The notes beneath the pieces are model-generated. The model did not search any database. It saw only the letters and a program-made list of their open reading frames with translations, and was not told the DNA's origin. DNA of 64,000 bases from NCBI GenBank assembly GCA_963514095.1, contig OY741280.1, forward strand, positions 7,577,964-7,641,963, in the 5' to 3' direction. How positions within the stretch are numbered: position 1 is the stretch's first letter; each line of letters starts with the position of its first letter. Both the position numbers and the translations under genes were made by a program. Shown piece after piece: positions 12,550 to 25,590 of this stretch. This DNA is from Eutrigla gurnardus. Its lineage: Eukaryota > Chordata > Actinopteri > Perciformes > Triglidae.

Positions 12550-13689
12550 TTGAGACTACAGATGTCATTGCAGGTCAACAAGGCACATTCCAGCGGTTCC
12601 TCCTGAATCTGTTCTTTGAAGGATATCCAGTGTATCCTTGGTCTTCTCCATCATCATATCCATTACATGTCAGTTTCAGCTACTGAAATTTTGGGGGGCA
12701 TACTGGCGTTCTGCTTCTATGGACCATGCATTGAAATGTAATTTCTGATATATTTTCTGGGTACCTGAATAACGATATCAGGAAACCGTTGTATATCCCT
12801 GGCAAAGCAAAAATTGAGTGAGACGGATCTTGAACTTGGGGATTGTAGATTCTACAAAAAATCTAAACTCACAATTAGTAATTCTTTCCAGAGATTATGA
12901 CCTAATCTCTCGTTGTCATCGGCGGAGGGAGTTTGCTGACTAGGTTGTCATCATGTGACCAACCTTTAACCCCAACAGGTGTATTGATACTTATAACAGA
13001 GGTGCACCCTGAAGGCAGGGCCCTTGTGTGTGACATCCAGCGCAACAGACGTAGCGCCACGTTGGCGAAACAATCAAGGACAACAATAACCAAAAAACAC
13101 CCGCAGCATTAACTGATGAGGGGGTCAAAGCCATGGACAAGGTCTAATATTCCCAAACCTTAAGCGTACCGTAGTTGCCCAGATTTAGTAGAAAGTGAGA
13201 ACGTTGGCAGATTATGATAAAAATATGTCCCTGAACTGGATTCTGAATATGGCTGGTTATCACATGGCTGGAGTTCCTTAAAACAAACTCTCTCAGTGAC
13301 AATTAAGCAAACTTCCTCTGCAGATGGAAAAACCACCAAATGTGGGCTGAACGCCTCGAAATAGCACGTGACTTGGGATTCTTGTCAAAGAACATAAGAG
13401 TGTCTTATCTGAGGTTTTGGAATGGAAGGTTTTTTGGGGGGGATTTGGTGAAACACCTGTTGCTGTGTTGTACTGTACATGACCTCCTTCGGTTTGTGAA
13501 TACTATGTTCCTGTTGTCTTTAGTCCGCTGTTGTCAATCAGAATCAGTCTTTGTGAATCCGTACTGATCAGAAGTAAGCACAAGGCTACCTGTCAGTTTC
13601 AGTGGACATTTCTTCTTGATGTTTCTGTGGTTACTTCCGAGTCGATGCTGTTTACTGTTAAATGTTGCCGTTCACCTTCACCAGGTTTC

Positions 13690-13960
13690 ATTCTCACCAG
13701 GCCCCTTCGACGGGGGGCGACGGATCTCTCCAAGTCGGCGACGGCAGACCGTGCGATCGTCTTCTTCGTGACAAATCAACACGACCATCTCCGTTCACGC
13801 CGAGTTGCCAGCGCATGCACCATTTCCCTTTTAATAACACTGTGCACGCGTTCCTGGCGGCGGGCGAGGAGAAAATTGATGCTGTCATTTTCTCGAAATG
13901 GCTTCCTTTCCATCACAGCCGCTGGAACACACGACCAGAGAGATGAAAGACGATATTGTG
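13690..13960. other. CpG-rich patch with no gene assigned
   Basis: Local CpG density is high (CGACGGGGGGCGACGG, GGCGACGGCAGACCGTGCG, GCACGCGTTCC, GCGGCGGGCGAGG) against a CpG-poor background. Overlapping open frames on both strands are probably a result of GC content. It could be an unrecognised promoter or a young repeat. Confidence 0.3.
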
Positions 13961-16900
13961 TTCGTTAAGGCACAGGAAATTAGATTTCCAACCACATACA
14001 TACCAATTACTTTAAATAATAGCATAGAGAATTCCTGCACACGATCGGTGACAGGTCGGACAACTGGGTGTTGCTGATTTCTCGTGAAATTTCACTCATG
14101 TTTTAATTGTCTGTCACGGTAATTTTTATGATAATCGTTGTTAAAATGGCGTCTTAGGGGGATATGCAACAAGGATGCGTAGGTAGAGAACACGTGTAAA
14201 TAGGAACGTCGATGTTGTGTGAAATACTTGAGATCCCTTTAATTAGTCGTTCTTGAATGTGCTGTAAAGCCTCGTCCCGTAGAGGCGACCTCATACTCCT
14301 CATGACAGGATCAGGATAGGCTATGAAATGCATGTACGACGTGATGAAGAAGCACAGTGTAGCCAAGGACCCGAGAGTATTTCTAAGTGCCTGAATACTT
14401 CTCTCACCATTTTTATTTGAATGTAGGTCTTCTGTCTCCACCTCTGGTCTTTGTTCTGAACACATAAGCCTCTCTTAGTTTAGGATTCTCTGTTTAGTGG
14501 ATTTTGGTTCATTTTTTTTGCGAGTTGGAGAAAAAAATTAAAAATACAGAAACAAAACTGAACCATGCTGATGTAAAGAGCTGTTCAACTAACGTATACT
14601 GTACCATATCCGTGCAAAGAGGGGGTTTATAGACTAACTCGCAGTCCAGGGTGAAAATGGTCGAACTATCACGGTTGTGTTGTAACGGCATGACATGCAG
14701 AAAATGAAATAAAGGAGGTACGCATTGGTTCATGGTAGAGTTTCCTTTTTCTGTTGTTATAAAATAAATGGCTGTAGGCAGTGAGTGATGCATTACAAGA
14801 ATGAGTAGTGTAACACCACGTCCTGTCTGTCTGCAGCACACAGCTTCCAAGAACACCATCCAAAATGTTCCATCCTTTTGACCATAAAGATTATAAAACA
14901 CAATAAAACTCTCCTCAATGAGCAATTAGCTAGCACCTGCTGTCAAAAATCCTCTCTTTGAAATGAAAAAGTAATGACTCGCAGGGCAACGATACTCTGC
15001 AGAGAGATCAGAAAGTGTCAACAGAGGGACGGGGTTGTTGTTGTGTTGCATGAAAAGCTTCCACATCCAATCACAGCAACATTTTCATTGACGCAACTTG
15101 CCAGCTTTGAATACCAGTGGTTCATTTTAACACGGATAACGAAGTTCAAGCATCGCTGACGTCGTTGTCTACGTCAAAATTCTGCATTTTTTAACACTAC
15201 TGCCTACATGCAGGCAGGCTATTATTCAACCATTCCCACGTCACGTTGCCACACTAGAATGCACCGTTAACCCAAGGGTGCAGGCCGGATACCTGATTAG
15301 CTGCGCAGCTGCATTAAACGTCCCATTCTCTGTCTCTGCATGTTTTAAATACAGAAGATGTGACATGGAGGTGGGAAGGCTTTTCAAGCTGTTTAAAGCT
15401 GAGTAACGAAAAGTCAAGTATGTTGACAGTTAAAGTAATGTCCTCGTGTTTTTGGTGAGTAACAAGCAGCATCGACACTGGTGATGTGTCTTTTTTTGTT
15501 TCTAAATCCTTTTTTCACATGGTCATTCTGCTCTAATCACGCAGTGTCCTCGAAGGCAAATATTTTCCTTTTCACGAATGAGACTGCAATTCAGATATTG
15601 TCATTCAGAAATCTCGAGTATCACATCATGAATAAAGCATTCGCTGATAGCGACAACGCTAATCAGTGCCGCGTTTCAGACGGCGGCCCTTATCATCGAC
15701 GGATGACGGCACCGGCAGCAGAGCTGACAATGTCTTTAACCTTCCTGCAGTCACCTAACCTAGTTTACACTTTACTGTCTCCTCATTCAGTTCGTCGACC
15801 TTTTGACCTCATCCACATTCACAGTGCACACACTCATCGTCAGGCAGATAAAGGATGATGCATAGACTTTGCTTCTTCATACTCACAGTTATCTCAAGTT
15901 GTTCTCATTTCCATTTCTTTAGAGAGAGCAGCAGTGAACCCGAGGGTGCTCTGATCTGTTATATGCGGGCTGTGTTGCATCACCGTAGCCTTTAGACTTG
16001 AGCTTTACTTCCATTTAGTTGATCTCCTTTATTTTCTGCTTTTATCGAGACTCATATCGAGAGCAAAAATAAGAAGGCAGATCATGTAATGATAATGTAA
16101 TATCGTCTTATGAAGAAAAATGTCCATTCTATGATTGTATCAGGGGGAAAAAAGCAACAAATGGACACAACATGATACACGGAACATTTTCAAGGATGAA
16201 TTGCATCCTAAATATCACATAATCTATCGCTGATTAAAGCACCAAGAAGAAAAACAAGGTTTGTTTCTATAAAGGAAACCATGGTTTTACCACTATGATG
16301 TTAAAAAGAACAGTCTTCTGACTCCTTCTGAGTGTAACCATAGCAACAATACAGATGCTTGACTCTCCACTACCAGTTCTCTTACTGGTGTAACGAGCCC
16401 AGCTATTAGGGCTACGATAAAACATTATAACAATTGGATGGCCATCGTGGTCTCTGGTGTCAGAGTGATAGTATGTGTGGAAACCGATCATTTGAGACCA
16501 ACCTGACCTTCGGGCAGCTCAAGGGCATCACGTGTTTCCACTCTGCTGCTTATTTGACTGAATCACAGCAGGTGTCAAATGTAAGTTGTTAGAGGTCGCA
16601 AAGGTGCTGTTTTTTGTTTTACCACAGCTCAGATATTTATAGTATATTTATTATTGTTCAGTGCTGTGACGTTTCTACTGAAAGTAGAAATGCTCAAATC
16701 AATTGTGTCATTGAATAGCTCGTTATATAATGCAGCATCACATCTATTACACATGATCAGTTAATTAATACAACGCCTTCTTCGGTCCGTATGTTAATTA
16801 GTGAGCTTTAGAAGTACTGGTGGGCAGATTTTGTTAGCTTTGGACTGGGCCAGGCTAGCACCCCCCCACCCCCATATCGTGTCTTTGAGAATCGTTATGA

Positions 16901-17724
16901 AAGAAAAATTTGTGTAACAATAACATTTGAGCCTCTGTGTACATGACACAGTGTATACAACCTGCGTTTTAATTGAAATGCCCATCAAAGAGGAGGGAAC
17001 ACAACGTATTATATGGTGTGTCTTGGCCCATGATGCATAAAATTGAATTTAAAACAATGTTTCCCTGAAGGCTGTCAGCTCCAGTATGAAATAAAGTGAA
17101 ATGAATGAATGTGCTTCGTGAGTCACCTTATTGTAGAATCATTCCAAAGCTGAATCATTTGAACAAAACGTATTCAGTCTTCAGGTATTTGAAATAATCA
17201 CCTTCGCTGAGGAGCAGGAAGTACAGATCATTTAACTTTTCGTCGTTTTCGGGGTTGTTTTCCATTTAGGTAGAAGTTTGCTCATATTTCCAAAACACAG
17301 TCCTCCTTTTACCTCTAATTCCTTCTCAAATGAAGCACATAAACACTGCATTTGCCATATCTCATATGAGGTGAGAACTTGATATTTCAGTCACTTCCAC
17401 AGGGATGTGTTTATCCTCAAGCAAACCCTTCATCTTTGTCTGAAAGTTAGAAATCCAAATTCAATAGAAGAATGAGAAAAAGCAGCAGAGCACGACCATG
17501 AACACACTCTCTTTGATGCGTATATTTACATCTTTGTCCTATCACTGCCAATCATTTGCTCGAGGCGACTACTTCTGTTCATTGAATTTCACCGCATCAA
17601 AGTGGAGATTAATATTGAATACAAGGAGCTTTCTAGCTCACGGCAGCCAACATTGATCGCACACATCTGTCACTGAGACGTGGAGTCGATCTCAATCACG
17701 CTGATAGACTTATGATTCATGCAG

Positions 17725-17762
17725 ATGTGTGTGTGTGTGTGTGTGTGTGGAGGGGGGGGGGA
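17725..17762. repeat. (GT)n followed by poly-G
   Basis: A short (GT)n stretch of about 12 units passes into GGAGGGGGGGGGG. Simple sequence. Confidence 0.85.
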
Positions 17763-18124
17763 GCACAATGACGACACCTAGCAACGCTGTTTTGGCCCGA
17801 GGATGCCTTTAATGTCCAAACCATTTATTGAAATGTTATGATCTTGGTTTCCAGAGGTGGATATCGACTTATTGACTTTGTTATATTATTTTATTAACAA
17901 CCCAACATTAGCCACTCATTATCATGATTGAACATTGATAGAATGAGTCCAATTATTAGATGATGACATACAAAGTGGTGATGTATTGTCTATATACTGA
18001 GTCCCAGGTTGTGTATTATTAATCCACTGTGACTCAGAGACTCTACGATCCGGAGGTCCCCCTCGGTCGGGCGGTGACAAACAGCAGCTGCCTTCCATCA
18101 GTGTGGTGGGTGGCATGAGCCGCG

Positions 18125-18147
18125 CCCCCCCCCCCCCCCCCCCCCCC
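18125..18147. repeat. Poly-C tract (23 nt)
   Basis: The longest cytosine homopolymer in the window. A minus-strand frame across it gives a poly-Gly stretch and is not a gene. Confidence 0.92.
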
Positions 18148-20510
18148 GGTGATGTCACAGAGGGGCCACAACTGTCCGCTGACAGAATGAGACTGATTAC
18201 GAATGCAAGATAATTACCTAATGCCAGCTTACTTATTATGATAAAAGTTGAACATTTTTAAATGCCGTCTTGATTACAATTAAAAAAAAAAAACAAGTGC
18301 ATCGCCAACATGGATGTAGTTGTAGGGCAGTTTTCACAGAACGAGCCTCCCTCGAACCATTAGCTCAGCAGGAATAACACTCTGCTGCTGATTTCCTCTT
18401 GATTTTATGGAGAATAAAATTAGTTGCCAGTTGTGGTGAGCCACACGGGAATTTTAAAGAGCAGAAATTAACAAAATATAAAATCAGATTGCCTACAAGA
18501 TACACAAAATCATAAAAGTCACCACAACTTGTGCATAAAATGTTACACTGCAGTATAAAATATAATGATAGCTAAAGAGTATTACCCCCTATCCAACTGA
18601 AGCATTAAAGAAAAATAGATCCAATGAGCCACAGACAAAATGACATTCCCATGCAAAGAAACTGCATTTTGGTTTGGTTTTTGAAGGAAACGTATTTAGT
18701 TGTGGGTGAGGTTTGCTTTTGATGTCTTCACCACATGTCAGTTTATCTGTATGGGGACGTCATTTTGTAGAAGACAGGGTTGCTGTACCAAAGGGAGCTG
18801 AAGATCCACACAGCTCTGGGTAAGAAATGGCTTTGTAGCACTTACTTTAATGACACAGTGTCGTCCAGCTATTGGCGGCGAGGTGAAGGCGGCGAGGGCG
18901 GTCCACGGAGTGGGCAGTGTGGTCAGCGGTCTTCTTTATCATGATGAGTAATCCAGACAGCACTCTGAAGATGGAGCTCCTGTAGAATCTGGACATCAGG
19001 GTCAACTACTTTCCTGCTTCAAAGGATGTGAGTTACTGTGACTTGTAACATCACCGCTCATGCTCACGCCAGCTATACCACCCTTCTTTTTTCACAAGGA
19101 CATATTATTCTCCTTTTCTGGTGCTTTCTTATAGTTCAGGTTGGTAAGATGTTTACATGCTTTAATGCTCAAAAAATGCATTATATCCTCCATCCTGGCT
19201 GTGCTGCAGCAGCTCTTATCAGCCTCTCTCTGAAACCTCCTGCCCCTCCCTTCCAAAAAGCCCAGTCTGTTCTAAGAGAGACACAAACCACTACAATTGA
19301 CTGCAAAGTGTCACAAGGCTACAACGAAGAGACATGAAACAACTACATTAGGTTATTATCATAATGTTTTATTTGCAAAATGACTGCGAATGTTACATTA
19401 TTGGTTTCCAGCAAGTGCCAGTCGTTACAAGAGCGAGCCTTTTACAATGAAAAATGAACAAATAAAATATGGAACTGTTCTGATTCTGCTGAAGGTTAAT
19501 TTCCATCAAAATGTTCCAGTGAACTGATTATTTTAGGAAAAACATTGTACGAAAGCATCTCATTATTGTGTCATATCATATGATTCTCATTATGCACAAT
19601 AAAACAGATTACTTGATCAAGGAGGCCGTAGTCTTTAGTTCCACTGTTCCCCTCACGATTGCGGCCACAGTTACGTGATGCTGCGCGACGAAGGCCGTGA
19701 CCTGTGACTGAAATCACTGGAAGAAGTCTGGGAAGTGGATCTGTTCTTCTGATCAAACATGAACCCTCAAGTTTGACAGGTGTGTTTTTTATCTGGAGAG
19801 TGCAATTCAAATCCAAACAGTTAAATAACTCAAGGTATGACAGCATCGACCTGATGTTTTCCACTATATTTACAAAACATATCTATTGGAGGTCAGAAAC
19901 AGACCCAATAGGGAATTTAAAGTGTTTTTAATGCTTTCTGTCTGACAGCCTTGATTCAGCGGACACAGTCAAAAGGGTTTTACAGCTCTGAACGCCGTCG
20001 TCGTCACAGTGAAAATATGCTTCTCAGATCAGCTTCAGGCTCCGTCTACCTCCATCTGACTGCATTTGATTCCCGGATCGTATTGTGTTTTGGCATGATT
20101 ATTATCAATTCACTGCCTCTGTTGTTGTCTGCCTTCCTGCGCTGTCTACAATAATATATTAGGCAGAGCTCAGAGGCAAGACACCCGGTCTGCCTTACAA
20201 AGGGACAACATGGACCATCTGGAAATATTTTTATGTTGGCGGTGTAATGAAGTAAGCGATTTCTTCTCAGACAAATCATCCCTTCCTGGCCAGATTAGTC
20301 AGCTCTGACAATGATGTCCTCACAAGGAATTGGAAAATATTGCTAATTTGTACGATTATCAAGCGGCACAAGCAGTTTACTAAAAATACGCTGCTTTTGA
20401 TTTGGTGCTGTTGATTGGGACATCAGACGTACTCTTCCCACAATATCTGTTTTGATTAACCGTGCTGCTTTGTTATTGCTCCTGATTCTTCATTTCCTTC
20501 TCACTTCCCT

Positions 20511-21385
20511 CTAGTGTCTCCAGGCCTCCTTCTAGTGTCTCTACGTCTCCTCTAGTGTCTCTACCACTCCTCTAGTGTCTCTACGTCTCCTCTAGTGTCT
20601 CTACGACTCCTCTAGTGTCTCTATGTCTCCTCTAGCGTCTCTACCACTCCTCTAGTGTCTCTACGTCTCCTCTAGTGTCTCTACATCTCCTCTAGTGTCT
20701 CTACGTCTCCTCTAGTGTCTCTACCACTCCTCTAGTGTCTCTACGTCTCCTCTAGTGTCTCTACGTCTCCTCTAGTGTCTCTACCACTCCTCTAGTGTCT
20801 CTACGTCTCCTCTAGTGTCTCTACGACTCCTCTAGTGTCTCTACCACTCCTCTAGTGTCTCTACGTCTCCTCTAGTGTCTCTACCACTCCTCTAGTGTCT
20901 CTACGTCTCCTCTAGTGTCTCTATGACTCCTCTAGTGTCTCTACGTCTCCTCTAATGTCTCTACGTCTCCTCTAGTGTCTCTACGACTCCTCTAGTGTCT
21001 TTACGTCTCCTCTAGTGTCTCTACATCTCCTCTAGTGTCTCTACGTCTCCTCTAGTGTCTCTACATCTCCTCTAGTGTCTCTACGTCTCCTCTAGTGTCT
21101 CTACGACTCCTCTAGTGTCTTTACGTCTCCTCTAGTGTCTCTACATCTCCTCTAGTGTCTCTACGTCTCCTCTAGTGTCTCTATGACTCCTCTAGTGTCT
21201 CTAGGTGCCCCCCTTAGTGTCTTTAAGTACCCCTTTAGGTTATATAGGTGCCCCCTCTAGTGTCTCTACGTCTCCTCACGTGTCTCTAGGACCCCCTCTA
21301 GTGTCTCTAAGTACCCCTAGTGTCTCTAAGTACCCCTCTGGTGTCATTAGGTATCACTCTGGTGTCATTAGGTATCACTCTGGTG
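20511..21385. repeat. 20-bp minisatellite array
   Basis: From about 20513 to 21200 there are about 34 head-to-tail copies of a 20-bp unit of the form CTACGTCTCCTCTAGTGTCT. Most variation is at two positions (GT, CA, GA, AT). Two copies starting TTACGT lie exactly 120 bp apart (21000 and 21120) and share their neighbours, indicating a six-unit segmental duplication. From 21200 to about 21385 the units decay into 20-24 bp relatives (CTCTAGTGTCTCTAAGTACC, CTCTGGTGTCATTAGGTATC). One strand is almost pyrimidine-only. Confidence 0.97.
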
Positions 21386-22292
21386 TCAGTTTTGGACATG
21401 TCAGAGACGGCGTGTCAGTTTCCACCCATATTGTTTTGAATGTATTTTCAAAATAAACTTCTGTCCTCACAGGAAGTTTAGGTTTAGCCAACAATAACAC
21501 TTGAGTCCGCTGTTGGAATATCGATTTTTGGCAACAACCTGACATGTTGAAGAATTTTGTTTAGTGTCCATTCAAATTAATAAATTCCATATGATGAGAA
21601 TATTCAGTTTTGTTGATTTGAACGATGATGACATCAGTACTTAAACATTACATTACACATTACAAGCACTTTATATTAACAAACAAACAGCAATCCAAAG
21701 CAATGTTCTACAGTATTTCTTTTACAGTTGGTGTCAGCATTATGTAAAATGGAGGTGATGCCTGTGGAAACATCTGTGTCAAGTCTGAGAAGCCGAGGCC
21801 ACAACGACTCCCACAATGCTTCTGCTTTTACCTCCGCTGCTACTGTAGTTGTTTTTAACACCGCAAGTGTGCGTTCTCCTGCATACGAGGTCACCGCTCC
21901 GGTGCTTGCATCATGCTGTACAGTAGGTGGGTTGACCTGGAGGAGCCTGGCGCCGCACGATCACGCCCGTGAAGACAATCTGTTTTTAGTCACTTTCACA
22001 CGCGATGACTGTCGACACTCTCACTCCTTTAACATTCATTTTCTCAACTCCCCCGAGGTTCCAGGTAAACTGAGGTGTGAAACCTCATAGCGTAAAAAAA
22101 CACTGCCTGTTTTATTAACTCACTGCAGTTTGCAAAGGAAAATGGATTTTCTTTTTTGCAAATGCATGATGGCATGTAGCAGAAGGAGAAGTTATTTCCC
22201 TTGTTTCCAACATTGTATTAATGAGGGAATGTTCAGAGGATGTGTCACCAATCTGGGATCTCTTAACCCTTTAGGAATAAACGTGTGTGTTC

Positions 22293-22294
<2 letters not shown>

Positions 22295-22334
<40 letters not shown>
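22295..22334. repeat. (GT)n microsatellite
   Basis: About 20 GT units, preceded by a shorter imperfect GT stretch. Confidence 0.92.
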
Positions 22335-22335
<1 letters not shown>

Positions 22336-23149
22336 CAGATGAGTCAGAAGAAGAAACATACACTTGCTCCTTTCATTTTTTTTCCACAGTAATCAAAGTA
22401 ATCTTACACCACACAAGCAATACAGCTTTTTCATCCCAGCATTGAAATCGGATCAAACATGTCTGTTTTTCATTTCCAAAAGGAAAAAAAACATGGCTAA
22501 TGGAGGCATATGAATGATCATGGAAAGCATCAGAAATGTGCAACAAAGTTTCAGAATCCGTCTCTTTGAAGCCCTCTGAGGCGTGTTTCCCTATCGGATT
22601 GATTCATGGACAGAATAATTGAGCTGACTTCCTCTAGTTTAGGTTGTGAGAAGGTGCCTCGTGCTCGTATCTTGAAAGTTTTTTTTTTTTTTTTTTTTGA
22701 CTCGCTACCATCTCACCAAATCTCCACATTGCAGCCTCCTCTCGTGTAGGACTGAGTAGGTGGTTTCAAACAAATCCCACTTTTCCAGCAGAGCCCACTG
22801 TGCTTGTTTTTCTTTAGTTTTGAGAGTGAAAGGAGTCATGGGAAAAAACATCATGGATGAAAACAAAGCAGGGCTTTGTGAAGGACCTGGTCGTCCTTAC
22901 AGTTCCCATCTGGCCCATAAAGCCGTGCAGGGATGATGTAGTTTTCTACGCCGACCACAAAAGTTAGTGTCGCACTGATTCATACCAATCTGCTCTGTGG
23001 CAAAGAAACCTTTATGACAGGCTAAATCATATATTTCACTGTGACACACTGCTACACTGCTTTGGACTACACCTGCTGATGCAAATAGAGAACTAGGCAG
23101 CGACGGCATTTTCCATGAGGGAAAAATAACGCCTGTATCCGCCCTATGC

Positions 23150-23240
23150 TCCAAAATGTTCCACACACGCTTCACCTTTCCACCAAGTTTCATGAAAATC
23201 AGGCCAGTAGTTGTTGTGATTTTCCCCTCCGTCATCCTGC
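23150..23240 (+). repeat. Dispersed repeat fragment
   Basis: 'ccaccaagtttcatgaaaat' followed by 'caggccagtagttgttgtga' resembles a phrase present in a very common fish interspersed repeat. The assignment is from memory and no family is named. Confidence 0.4.
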
Positions 23241-24163
23241 GGAGGTAATTACTTGCTTTTATGTGGAACTTTGGAGGCTTGTTAGCTGAGAGCTTTCGTG
23301 GAGTGTGACAGTGAGGTTGCTTTAGTCCTAATCTAAATGTTGCGGCAGGTTTGTTTACGCTCTGATGCATCTTCATTTAAAGAAATATGGGGTCTTCTCA
23401 CATTTAGTTCAGTCAGTCACATCACGTCACTCTCCCATGTGCTCTACTGTTGTGTTCACTTCCTCCGAGCCAAAGCCCTTTCTCATTCCACTCATCCTCC
23501 TTTCTTCCAATATCCACCTCAACTCACACCTAATCGTCCAATCAGCAAACAGAGCACATTGTCTTTTTCATTCCATAACCATGCAGTCTGTACGTCTTGC
23601 TGCCTGTTACCCATGTGGTTGGTGATGATGGGGATGTCCCTCATACTTGGTCAATAAAGCTTTAAAATCACGTTCCGTTTACCGAGCCTCCAGCACAGGC
23701 AGCATGCTCTCACCTGAGCGTTGCTCACATTGCTGTCTGGACCAACACGCCATGTGGCAACAGATGGGATAACTGACTCCCAGCTCACATATATAACAGA
23801 GGAAAGGAGAGAGAGAGAAAAGAAAATGTGCACACACTGACAATCACCACACGCAGGCCTCCCGTCTGCTCTCCTCTGTCTTCATATGTGATTTTTCAGT
23901 ATTTGCGGAGGCTGATGAATGGAGAAGCCGATCAGTAGCTCTGGGTTTACTTGTCTTGATGATAATGTCAAGACAAAGAAGTATAATTCCAACCTAGGGC
24001 TGGAAATCTTCACTTTCCTGTAATTGGACTTCCCACACTAAAGCGCGTCGGCCTGGAGATAAAAGTGAGGAGGAAGAAAAGACCGTAAATCTCCCCAAAT
24101 AATGGATGTGTTCGATTATTTCCCACAGAAGCATGGAATAGGACTGTTGTTATTCAAAGAAAA

Positions 24164-24301
<138 letters not shown>

Positions 24302-25299
24302 TCCATGCTTTTCTATGGACATTTTGACGTGAACTGAATCTCCAAGTCGATGGGAAAAGGTTGCGACTGTAACAGCGGCGCAGCTCATGGCCTTTGTGAT
24401 GGGAGATGAAACAGATATGCACCTGCAGATGGATATAAATGATGACAATGAGGCTTTTAAGTCAAACTCGCAGCAGCATCAAAGGGAGCAGAGCCAGAGG
24501 AATGTGGAGCCAGATGTAAGCCGCGGTGACAAATGTATTCACACCATACAGTCTATGATTCACACATTCAGGGATTGGAGGACATGAGTGGCAGTGGTTT
24601 TTGCTTTAATTTATCATCATGAAGTATTGTCTGAATCCCAATATGGCTACAGAATAAAGTGACGTTCGGATGAGCCCCTCTTTCACTGTGCAATTTTGGA
24701 AAAAATGAAGGCTTGGTCATTTTATTCTGCCTCCATCAGAGCACTGAGATTGTATTTCCTGCTTAAAGCCCAACGATTCTATGCTTAATTGTTAAAACCA
24801 GTGATCTACTGAAAGGATGATTTCCTGTAATCTGCATGTTTTGCATCCTTTAACAGTGACGTCGATTGGAGCCACGCCTCTGTGTTGCACATTACATGTG
24901 CCAAATGATGGACATTCCTAGACATGAATCCCAAAACGTTTCGTTTATGTTCTCCACTGATCTTTCTAAAAATGTTATGATGATGATCATGATCTCTGCA
25001 CTCTGTCAATTGATGCCTTTTGGTTGTTGTTTTTTTTGTCCCATCAAACTAGCCAAAGAAATAAAATAAAGGCACTCAACCGTTTCTTTGTCATAATAAA
25101 ACGACTGGAATGAATGGAATATAAAGTCCCCCAGCTTGTCTCTTGAGGTCGTGTGTATTAAGATGTTCTTTTAAAGTGAGAGGGCCGGGGAGCTTCAGCA
25201 GGCCTCCAGCTTTTCCTCGGTCTGCCCACTTTCTTCTCCTTCCTAATGATCCGCCGCTCCAGATGACAGGCAGCTCCTCCACCGGCTCCCATCATTATC

Positions 25300-25590
25300 T
25301 CTCTCTTCTACTGCACGCGCGTGCCACGGCGAGGCGCGTGCACGAGCGCGTATAACGTAAGCTACGGAAAAGGACATGTAAATAGATCCGGTGGGTAAAA
25401 ATGAGCGCTGAGCAAACCCACGCTGCAAACAGCGATGATGAACACACGCGAATAACGGCCGCTAAATAATAGAGCAGAAACAATAACTAGAACGTTTGCT
25501 TGAGCGGTGAATACACTCATCACGACACGCAGGTGTGTGATACATCTCGGCCAATGAGAGCCGGGGGAAAAAAACACATCTGAGAAAGCC
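25300..25590. promoter_or_regulatory. CpG-rich block, candidate orphan promoter
   Basis: Dense CpG (GCACGCGCGTGCC, GGCGAGGCGCGTGCACG, AGCGCGTATAACG, ACACACGCGAATAACGGCCGC) and a CCAAT sequence (near 25551) within otherwise CpG-poor DNA. It lies about 3 kb upstream of the septin-7 promoter. No coding exon with a start is evident next to it, so an alternative septin-7 start or a non-coding transcript is possible but unproven. Confidence 0.3.

Noticed and set aside
13531..13968. 145-codon + frame in the CpG-rich patch
   Set aside because: Low-complexity Arg/Ser content driven by CpG composition; no family recognised.
14509..14925. 138-codon minus-strand frame
   Set aside because: Unrecognised, AT-rich, with no splice or promoter context.
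20511..21200. CRISPR-like regular repeat
   Set aside because: The 20-bp units are directly adjacent with no unique spacers, and the genome is eukaryotic; it is a minisatellite.
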